A stretch of 19,572 nucleotides of DNA from contig DASVCT010000064.1 in assembly GCA_036381475.1 (NCBI GenBank), positions 1 to 19,572 of the forward strand. Direction: 5' to 3'. This document shows, piece after piece, positions 14,152 to 19,572 of the stretch. Numbering within the stretch: the first letter of the stretch is position 1; every line of letters begins with the position of its first letter. Source of the stretch: ZC4RG29 sp036381475 (GTDB lineage: Bacteria; Bacteroidota; Bacteroidia; Cytophagales; Cyclobacteriaceae). The notes under the pieces were generated by a model, which ran no database searches, was not told the origin of the DNA, and saw nothing but the letters and a program-made list of their open reading frames with translations. The translations under genes were made by a program, and so were the position numbers.

Positions 14152-14159
14152 CAAAGATA
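14152..14159 (-). promoter_or_regulatory. -7 promoter box of the glutamate dehydrogenase operon
   Basis: The minus strand reads TATCTTTG, a full match to TAnnTTTG. Transcription would start near 14145, giving a leader of about 47 bases before ATG 14098. No clear TTTG -33 element is present. It marks the break between the cdsA transcript and the gdh-psd-DUF4254-GT9 run. Confidence 0.5.
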
Positions 14160-14354
14160 AGTTAATTTCTATTGTACCATTGGTTTTCCCCATTTGGACA
14201 ATGTCCTTCCCCTTATTCCTTTCCTGGCAAATGAAATTTCCCTTTCCGGGTGTTTTCAAAATAATCTATCGCCATCGTCAACGGTCCTTGTTTCATCGCG
14301 GCAGAAGCATCGACAAATTTTTTTGCCGAACTACACCCACAGGGTTTCCTGGGA

Positions 14355-15233
14355 TTAGATGTTGTCTCCGCCGAATAGTTCCAAAAATGCGAGAATAAAA
14401 GGGGCTGAAAGTAGCAGCCCGTCAAACCGGTCGAGAAACCCCCCATGCCCGGGAAGGGAGGCTCCTGAATCCTTGATTTCGATGCTGCGCTTCAACAGCG
14501 ACTCAGTCAGATCGCCAAACGTACCGCCTACAATGATAATAAGACTAATTACAACCCACTGGATGCGGTTAAGTACCGGAAAATAAGCCGCAAGCACCAG
14601 CGAAATCGCAATGGCCAGCAGTGCGCCACCGAAAAAGCCTTCCCACGACTTTTTCGGAGATATGCGTTCGAATAGCTTATTCTTTCCGAAGAATGTACCG
14701 GCGAAATACGCACCGGTATCGCTGGCCCACAGGATCAGCAAACATCCCAGTATAATTTCATATCGGTAAACACCCCGGTTGAACGCTATGGCACTCATGA
14801 GGGAGATCGGCACGGAAACATAAAAGATTCCCAGGAACGTATACGCGATGTTTGTAAATGGTTTCCTTTCGAATTTCTTGTACAACTTGATCATGTACAC
14901 AATCGACACGAGGGGAAACAAAAGCGAATAAAATGTAGCATCCAGACGGCCGCTCTCAATGAAGAACGTCACAGTGAAAATGGTGATGCTGCAAAGGGTC
15001 CCGTACCACTTCAGTGGTAACAAACCGTCAAGTCCGGCAAGTCGGTAAAACTCGAGAATGGAGAGTACGCATATTCCGAGGAAGATGGCAAAGAATGTCC
15101 ACTCGTTGAAGACGACGGCGGCGACGACAAGCGCCGCGCCGATCACACCAGTGATGATTCGCTCGGTCAGGTTGGCGTACCTGCGTGGTTGCGAGGTATT
15201 GCTATCCGGATGCTGTCGTTCGCTGCCGGTCAT
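14355..15233 (-). CDS. cdsA: Phosphatidate cytidylyltransferase
   Basis: This 292-residue protein starts at ATG 15233 and has about seven to eight hydrophobic segments. The complete CdsA family signature lies at about 245-271: S-L-L-K-R, K-D-S-G-A-S-L-P-G-H-G-G and D-R-F-D. The segment with W-A-S-D-T-G-A-Y-F-A-G (about 169-179) and S-P-K-K-S-W-E-G (192-199) is also conserved. The enzyme makes CDP-diacylglycerol from phosphatidic acid and CTP, the entry step for all phospholipids. Its first 32 bases overlap the end of the CPBP protease gene, so the two are translationally close. A 256-base spacer without a confident gene follows, before the dehydrogenase promoter. Confidence 0.95.
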   Translation of the reverse strand: MTGSERQHPDSNTSQPRRYANLTERIITGVIGAALVVAAVVFNEWTFFAIFLGICVLSILEFYRLAGLDGLLPLKWYGTLCSITIFTVTFFIESGRLDATFYSLLFPLVSIVYMIKLYKKFERKPFTNIAYTFLGIFYVSVPISLMSAIAFNRGVYRYEIILGCLLILWASDTGAYFAGTFFGKNKLFERISPKKSWEGFFGGALLAIAISLVLAAYFPVLNRIQWVVISLIIIVGGTFGDLTESLLKRSIEIKDSGASLPGHGGFLDRFDGLLLSAPFILAFLELFGGDNI

Positions 15234-16134
15234 AGAATCCTTTGAAATACATCAGGAGGAACGCCGTCGCCAGCCCTCCAGCCAGTACAATCGGCCAGGG
15301 CGCTGCTTCAGGACTCTCCAGTGAGATGTCAGTCGTTCCGGTTTGATAAAAATACAGACTCAACACCGCCAGCGCGTTGTTCACAAAGTGGGCAAAGATG
15401 GGGACCAACAGACTTCCCGACCAGACATACAAGTACCCGAAGAGCACGCCGAGAAACAGCCTCGGCACGAATCCAAAGAACTGAATGTGAAAGGCGCTGA
15501 ACAAGAAGGCCGCAAGCCAGACGGCGGCGTGTACGTTGCCGGTCAGGTTCTTCAATTCATTTTGAAACAGTCCACGAAATACGAACTCTTCACCGATGGC
15601 GGGAATAATAGCGATGACAAAAAGGGCGATGACGAGGTCAACAGGCGACGAGAACGTTGTCATAAAGTTCGTGATCTCGGCGCGTTGTTGTTCGTTAGCG
15701 CGTGCCCATTCTTCGAAGCCTCTCAAAAACGATGGGAAACGCCATCCTGCATTCCACTCGACAAACCAGGAGTTCACCGCCATGAATGACAGTACGATGA
15801 GCGGGATCAGGAGAAAGGGTGTCCAATGAAACTCCTGGATTGTGAACAAGCTTGACGAGCGCCTTCGGGACACACGCAAAAGCAGCATAGGCGTCACGAT
15901 GAGCCCTACGATGGTTGCCGAAGCCTGGAGGATGTAGATGGGTATCCGGACGTCCGGATGGCTCAGCGGATTCTGAAGCGCATTAGCCAGCTCGATCAAG
16001 GAGCCTTCGTAAAAAGGCATTGCGCAAAGAAAACCAATCAGCGGGCCTACGACTACGAACCCGATACAAATACCGACAAGCAACAGGAGCAGGTTTAGAA
16101 AAGAATGTCTTCCGGATCCGTCGGTTTCAAACAT
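15202..16134 (-). CDS. CPBP family intramembrane glutamic endopeptidase
   Basis: From ATG 16134 the protein has 310 residues; the frame opens nine codons earlier at a TTG that would overlap the divergent dusB promoter, so the ATG is preferred. About eight hydrophobic segments are visible. The Abi/CPBP motifs are complete: E182-E183-x-x-x-R187 in G-E-E-F-V-F-R-G, S-A-F-H216, and H249-x-x-x-N253. This is the Rce1-like membrane protease family. Members process prenylated or leader peptides, or protect against bacteriocins; the substrate here is unknown. The gene is read directly into cdsA with a 32-bp overlap, which suggests coexpression with phospholipid synthesis. Confidence 0.92.
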   Translation of the reverse strand: MFETDGSGRHSFLNLLLLLVGICIGFVVVGPLIGFLCAMPFYEGSLIELANALQNPLSHPDVRIPIYILQASATIVGLIVTPMLLLRVSRRRSSSLFTIQEFHWTPFLLIPLIVLSFMAVNSWFVEWNAGWRFPSFLRGFEEWARANEQQRAEITNFMTTFSSPVDLVIALFVIAIIPAIGEEFVFRGLFQNELKNLTGNVHAAVWLAAFLFSAFHIQFFGFVPRLFLGVLFGYLYVWSGSLLVPIFAHFVNNALAVLSLYFYQTGTTDISLESPEAAPWPIVLAGGLATAFLLMYFKGFYDRQRTTASG

Positions 16135-16146
16135 TCTGGGATTGAT

Positions 16147-16154
16147 TAACTTTG
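16147..16154 (+). promoter_or_regulatory. -7 promoter box of dusB
   Basis: TAACTTTG matches TAnnTTTG and ends 9 bases before the dusB ATG at 16164. Transcription would begin only a few bases before the start codon, so the message may be almost leaderless. The box lies in the 29-base gap between the divergent CPBP and dusB starts. Confidence 0.5.
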
Positions 16155-16163
16155 CGAACAAAT

Positions 16164-17159
16164 ATGGTGAAAATCGGCCACATTGAACTTGGGAACTTTC
16201 CCTTGCTGCTCGCTCCTATGGAAGACGTGAGCGATCCGCCCTTTCGTGCCGTCTGCAAGGCCAATGGTGCCGATCTCATGTACACTGAGTTTGTTTCCTC
16301 GGAAGGGCTCATACGCGACGCCGCACGAAGCCGTGAAAAACTTGACATATTCGAGTACGAGCGACCCATCGGAATCCAACTCTTCGGAAGCGACATTGAA
16401 AACATGCGGCAATCCGCCGAAATCGCGACTAAAGTAAATCCCGACCTGATCGACATCAACTATGGCTGTCCTGTAAAAAACGTGGCTTGCAGAGGTGCCG
16501 GGGCGGCGCTGTTACAGGACATTCCCCGAATGGTAAAAATGACGGAAGCCGTTGTGCGCGCTACCCATCTGCCTGTTACCGTCAAGACGCGGTTGGGATG
16601 GGACGACCGTACGCGCAACGTGGTTGAAGTTGCAGAGCGCCTGCAGGATGTTGGGATTGCCGCGCTAACCGTTCATGGTCGCACCCGAATTCAGATGTAC
16701 AAGGGTGAAGCTGATTGGGAACTCATTGGACGGATCAAGGAAAATCCGCGCATGCACATCCCCGTGTTTGGCAATGGCGATATAGATTCTCCGGTACGCG
16801 CGGTGGAATGGAAGAACCGCTACGGTGTCGATGGCGTGATGATCGGAAGAGCGGCCATCGGGAATCCATGGATATTTACTACCATCAAGACCTACGTCGA
16901 AACAGGACGGCTTCCGGAGCCTCCTGGTATTGGCGAGCGGGTCGCCGTCGTCCGAAGCCACCTGGACTTTTCAATACGATGGAAAGGAGAACGCACCGGT
17001 GTGCTGGAAATGCGCCGTCACTACGCGAACTATTTCCGGGGCTTCCCCGATTTCAAGCCGTTTCGTCAAAAGCTTGTGTCTCTTGTCGCCGCGCATGACG
17101 TCCGTGAAACGCTGAATGAGATTGAAGCGTGCTATGGCAGTGTTGGAGTGCCTGCCTGA
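16164..17159 (+). CDS. dusB: tRNA-dihydrouridine synthase B
   Basis: From ATG 16164 the protein has 331 residues; the frame opens four codons earlier at a TTG inside the promoter box and is not used. It is an FMN-dependent TIM-barrel enzyme that reduces specific uridines in tRNA with NADPH. Motifs visible are L-A-P-M-E-D-V-S-D-P-P-F-R (16-28), the D-I-N-Y-G-C102-P-V-K-N segment with the catalytic Cys, T-V-K141-T-R-L-G-W, V-H171-G-R-T, G-N-G-D-I, and M-I-G-R-A-A-I-G-N-P-W. The C-terminal helical domain (about 245-331) with M-R-R-H-x-x-x-Y is also normal. It stands alone on its strand, divergent from the protease gene and convergent with the phosphatase-family gene. Confidence 0.95.
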   Translation: MVKIGHIELGNFPLLLAPMEDVSDPPFRAVCKANGADLMYTEFVSSEGLIRDAARSREKLDIFEYERPIGIQLFGSDIENMRQSAEIATKVNPDLIDINYGCPVKNVACRGAGAALLQDIPRMVKMTEAVVRATHLPVTVKTRLGWDDRTRNVVEVAERLQDVGIAALTVHGRTRIQMYKGEADWELIGRIKENPRMHIPVFGNGDIDSPVRAVEWKNRYGVDGVMIGRAAIGNPWIFTTIKTYVETGRLPEPPGIGERVAVVRSHLDFSIRWKGERTGVLEMRRHYANYFRGFPDFKPFRQKLVSLVAAHDVRETLNEIEACYGSVGVPA

Positions 17160-17199
17160 ATGCTGGCTATCTGCTGAAAATTTTGCGAAAGCTTCCGCC

Positions 17200-18036
17200 T
17201 TACCGTCGGTCAAGTCGTACGCTCACGACAACGGGCAAGTGGTCGGAAGGATAATCCCTTCCGTTGTTCTTGTCCAGAATCGTGTAGTTTGTGCGTTGCC
17301 AGTGGGGGCTTAGAAATACGTAATCGATGGGTACGCATTCCTGTGACCCGACCTCAAAGCCGCAGAACGTGCCCGGCGGGTTGCTCGGCGCTGAATCGGT
17401 GAGTTTATAGCCACCGGGTTTCATCATGGCCTGATAGGGGGGATCGTTGCGTGTGAAGTTGAAGTCGCCGGTAACCACTACGGGCAGATCGCCGGCGAGT
17501 TCTGCGATCTTTTTCCGGATCAGTTCTGCGCTCCGCAGGCGCGCTTCCTTGCCGATGTGATCGAAGTGAGTGTTCACTGCCAGGATCTCGGTGCCCAGGG
17601 CCTTGCTATAAAGGCGCGCCCAGGTAACTACACGGGTGATGGCGGCGTCCCAGCTTTTGCTTCCGGGGACTTCCGGGGTTTCCGAAAGCCAGAACGTATT
17701 CTGGTCACGCAGTTCGAATGCTGACTTGCGGTACAGGATCGCTGAATACTCTCCTTTTTCTTTGCCATCATCGCGTCCAACGCCAACCATCGCATAGTCG
17801 TTCAGGCCTGCCAGCATATCGGTCAACTGGTGATGCAGCGCTTCCTGTACGCCGAGCACGTCAGGAGTCTGTTCGCGAACAAGTTGGATCAGCCTGTCCT
17901 TGCGATTTGGCCAGGCATTCCTTCCATCCCGTGGGTTGTCGAAGCGGATGTTGTAAGTCATGATCTTCAGCGTCTGGGCTAAAGTAAACACAGGAGTTGT
18001 CAGCGCCAGCACGACGAGGAGTAAAAGGGTTCGCAT
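17200..18036 (-). CDS. Secreted endonuclease/exonuclease/phosphatase family protein
   Basis: This 278-residue protein starts at ATG 18036. A signal peptide (about 1-20, cleavage likely after T-L-A) sends it to the periplasm or beyond. The EEP-fold active site is complete: N29 in T-Y-N-I-R, E65 in G-V-Q-E-A, N-T-H157-F-D-H, T-G-D191-F-N193, the D238-Y-V region and S-D265-H266-L-P. These proteins are metal-dependent phosphodiesterases or phosphatases. Members with this sequence style are often near sugar or lipid genes, but the substrate (nucleic acid, phospholipid or inositol phosphate) is not known. It follows the nfu gene by 26 bases without an obvious promoter, so they are probably cotranscribed. 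Confidence 0.92.
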   Translation of the reverse strand: MRTLLLLVVLALTTPVFTLAQTLKIMTYNIRFDNPRDGRNAWPNRKDRLIQLVREQTPDVLGVQEALHHQLTDMLAGLNDYAMVGVGRDDGKEKGEYSAILYRKSAFELRDQNTFWLSETPEVPGSKSWDAAITRVVTWARLYSKALGTEILAVNTHFDHIGKEARLRSAELIRKKIAELAGDLPVVVTGDFNFTRNDPPYQAMMKPGGYKLTDSAPSNPPGTFCGFEVGSQECVPIDYVFLSPHWQRTNYTILDKNNGRDYPSDHLPVVVSVRLDRR

Positions 18037-18062
18037 AGGAAGTAATATATTGACCAGAAGGA

Positions 18063-18644
18063 TCAGAATGCTTCAACAGCTTTTACTTCTTCGGGCATCA
18101 TCCTGCGGAACAGGTTTTCGATGCCCGCTTTCAGCGTGATCATCGACGATGGACACCCGCTGCAGGACCCCTGCAGCCTCACGCGCACCACGCCGTTATT
18201 GAATGAATGATATGTGATCGCGCCTCCGTCCTGCTCGACGGCCGGACGGATGTATTCTTCCAGGATAGTCTTGATCTTTTGTACCGTTTCCGTCTCTTCT
18301 TCAGCTTGTTCGGCCGCCGGGGTTTCGGGCTCGTACATCTCAATCACGTATTTCCCCGCCTCGAGGTATTTTTTGATGTGCTCTTTCAGGATTGACTGAA
18401 TCTCGATCCATTCGACGTCTTCCTTTTTCGTGACGGTAATGAAGTTGCTCATGTAAAACACGCGGTCGACGAACGGATAGTCGAAAAGCTCCTGCGCCAG
18501 GGGAGCGCCCTCTGCGCTTTCCTTGTCCGGGAAATCAAAGCTAAAGCCTTCCGGCACCAGCATATCGTTGACGACGAATTTCAACGAATTGGGATTGGGA
18601 TTGGATTCCAGGTAGATATGTACGGATTTCGGAATGTTGTTCAT
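18063..18644 (-). CDS. nfu: NifU/Nfu-type iron-sulfur cluster scaffold protein
   Basis: This 193-residue protein starts at ATG 18644. Residues about 8-95 are the Scaffold Nfu N-terminal domain (N-P-N-P-N-S-L-K-F, then F-V-D-R-V-F). An acidic linker at about 104-121 joins it to the NifU C-terminal domain (about 121-193). That domain carries V-E-Q-D-G-G and the cluster-binding motif C161-S-G-C164-P-S-S. The protein should hold and pass on a [4Fe-4S] cluster in the cytoplasm. An AATCTTTG box, one base off the consensus and with TTTG 17 bases upstream, lies only 4 bases before the ATG, which suggests a leaderless message. Confidence 0.94.
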   Translation of the reverse strand: MNNIPKSVHIYLESNPNPNSLKFVVNDMLVPEGFSFDFPDKESAEGAPLAQELFDYPFVDRVFYMSNFITVTKKEDVEWIEIQSILKEHIKKYLEAGKYVIEMYEPETPAAEQAEEETETVQKIKTILEEYIRPAVEQDGGAITYHSFNNGVVRVRLQGSCSGCPSSMITLKAGIENLFRRMMPEEVKAVEAF

Positions 18645-18648
18645 GACG

Positions 18649-18677
18649 CAAAGATTGTCAAAACTACAGTATCCAAA
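18649..18677 (-). promoter_or_regulatory. Promoter of the nfu gene
   Basis: The minus strand has TTTG (18677-18674), a 17-base spacer and AATCTTTG (18656-18649), close to the Bacteroidota TTTG/TAnnTTTG pair. The box ends 4 bases from the ATG. The AATGAGTG array begins 33 bases upstream of the -33 element. Confidence 0.45.
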
Positions 18678-18710
18678 CAGTCAAACCGCAAATAAGTTCA
18701 CTCCCTCAGC

Positions 18711-18774
18711 CATTCACTCATTCACTCATTCACTCATTCGCTCATTCGCTCATTCACTCATTCACTCATTCACT
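18711..18774 (-). repeat. AATGAGTG tandem array (8 bp, eight copies)
   Basis: On the + strand the units are CATTCACT at 18711-18734 (three), CATTCGCT at 18735-18750 (two), and CATTCACT at 18751-18774 (three). The reverse complement is a rotation of the AATGAGTG unit found at 5382-5428. The right end lies inside the symporter gene and provides its stop codon. Confidence 0.92.
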
Positions 18775-19572
18775 CATTGGCCCACTGCCCCTGGCTGGCT
18801 CACCAGGAGGCGTATTCAGGCTGTTCTCCGAATGGGCTACGACTACCGCCACGGTCGAATCGCCGGTGATATTTACTATGGTACGCATCATGTCGAGCGG
18901 TCGATCTACAGCGAGGATCAGGGCCAGACCGAGTGGGTCAAGACCGACGGCTTCCAGGACGATCACCAGCATGATGATGCCCGCACCGGGGACGGCAGCC
19001 GCGCCTATGGATGACAGCACGGCAGTGAGCAGGATGGTGAGTTGCTGACCCACCGACAGGTCAATGCCGAAGGCCTGTGCGATGAACACGGCAGATATTC
19101 CCTGGTGGATGGCGGTTCCATCCATATTGATAGTTGCACCCAGGGGAAGTACGAAACTGGAAATTTCTTCCGCCACGCCAAGGTTCTTTTCTGCGCAATC
19201 CATGGTAACCGGCAAGGTTGCCGCGCTCGAACTCGTTGAAAACGCGAGCATTTGGGCGGGCAATATTCCCTTATAAAATCGCAGTGCCGGCATTCGCGTA
19301 AATATTTTCAGAATGGAAGGGTAGACCACAAAAATCATGGTAGCTAGTCCAAGCACTACGTTGAGGCTATACGTTCCCAGCGCCATCATCAGCTCGCTGT
19401 CGATGTTGAGGCTTGCAAGGAGCGCAAAAACGCCCACGGGTGCGAATTGCATAATGATGTCGACGATCCTGAGGACGACATGATTTGCGCCGTCAAAGAA
19501 CGCTTTCACTGCGGTCACCTTTTGCGATGGAGTGAGGATCATGGCCACGCCAAACAGGATGGAGAAGAAAAT
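18766..19572 (-). CDS. Dicarboxylate/amino acid:cation symporter, 5' end beyond window
   Basis: The frame is open to the right edge, so the first part is missing; 268 residues are visible. Family landmarks are present: F-S-T-S-S-S-A-A-T-L-P-V-T-M (the Ser-rich hairpin 1), L-P-L-G-A-T-I-N-M-D-G-T-A in TM7, A-V-P-G-A-G (hairpin 2 region), and D-R-P-L-D-M-M-R-T-I-V-N-I-T-G-D in TM8. These mark the DAACS family (GltP, GltT, DctA), which takes up glutamate, aspartate or C4-dicarboxylates with Na+ or H+. The exact substrate cannot be decided from the visible part. The last three residues, Met-Ser-Glu, and the stop codon come from the AATGAGTG array. The preceding tail, Gly/Pro-rich, is not conserved in the family. 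Confidence 0.92.
   Translation of the reverse strand: MFFSILFGVAMILTPSQKVTAVKAFFDGANHVVLRIVDIIMQFAPVGVFALLASLNIDSELMMALGTYSLNVVLGLATMIFVVYPSILKIFTRMPALRFYKGILPAQMLAFSTSSSAATLPVTMDCAEKNLGVAEEISSFVLPLGATINMDGTAIHQGISAVFIAQAFGIDLSVGQQLTILLTAVLSSIGAAAVPGAGIIMLVIVLEAVGLDPLGLALILAVDRPLDMMRTIVNITGDSTVAVVVAHSENSLNTPPGEPARGSGPMSE

Noticed and set aside
14213..14446. Possible small minus-strand gene after cdsA
   Set aside because: The last part looks faintly protein-like, but the frame overlaps the cdsA end by 92 bases, has no good start and matches nothing I know. It may be a remnant; too weak to call.
18711..18774. CRISPR array
   Set aside because: Units are 8 bp with no spacers between them, so this is a simple tandem array.

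Overview
The window looks like a piece of a Bacteroidota chromosome, probably of the Cytophagales type; the genus cannot be fixed from sequence alone. The evidence is a TonB-dependent receptor with an N-terminal carboxypeptidase-regulatory-like domain, a FucP/GluP-type sugar MFS carrier, a DUF4254 protein next to a family 9 glycosyltransferase, a Haem_bd-type CxxCH protein, and several promoter-like TAnnTTTG boxes with few clear Shine-Dalgarno sites. I see no rRNA, tRNA, transposase, phage gene, CRISPR array or recognised defence operon. Most genes are housekeeping or envelope genes.

Layout. (1) Bases 1-364 hold no credible gene but carry several short tandem arrays, including a G-rich 8-bp array. 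(2) 365-661 encodes a small three-helix membrane protein (+), convergent with a secreted protein made of two related halves (692-1459, -). (3) A sugar-phosphate nucleotidyltransferase (1515-2435, -) is divergent from a sugar MFS carrier (2570-3868, +); the carrier's 3' end overlaps the convergent pnuC (3861-4529, -). (4) pnuC follows an atypical SDR (4563-5348, -), an MltF-type lytic transglycosylase (5472-6929, -) and a TonB-dependent receptor (7014-9791, -) that ends at a clear intrinsic terminator.

(5) From 16134 down to 9955, seven minus-strand genes form an envelope and metabolism block: CPBP protease, cdsA, glutamate dehydrogenase, psd, DUF4254, GT9, haem-binding protein. Most of the junctions are tight (a 32-bp overlap, then gaps of 10 and 19 bp, then a TGATG overlap). 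The break between cdsA and the dehydrogenase carries a promoter-like box. CdsA and Psd are the first and last steps of CDP-diacylglycerol to phosphatidylethanolamine synthesis, and GT9 probably acts on lipopolysaccharide or another surface glycan.

(6) dusB (16164-17159, +) is divergent from the CPBP gene and convergent with an exonuclease/phosphatase-family secreted protein (17200-18036, -), which follows an Nfu-type iron-sulfur scaffold (18063-18644, -). (7) The window ends in a dicarboxylate/amino-acid:cation symporter cut by the right edge.

The least ordinary feature is a set of short tandem arrays, mostly of 8-bp period, in spacers. One unit, AATGAGTG, occurs at two loci about 13 kb apart in opposite orientation. 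At one locus it sits just upstream of the -7 box of the SDR gene; at the other it supplies the last codons and stop of the symporter gene. I did not find a convincing new multi-gene system.
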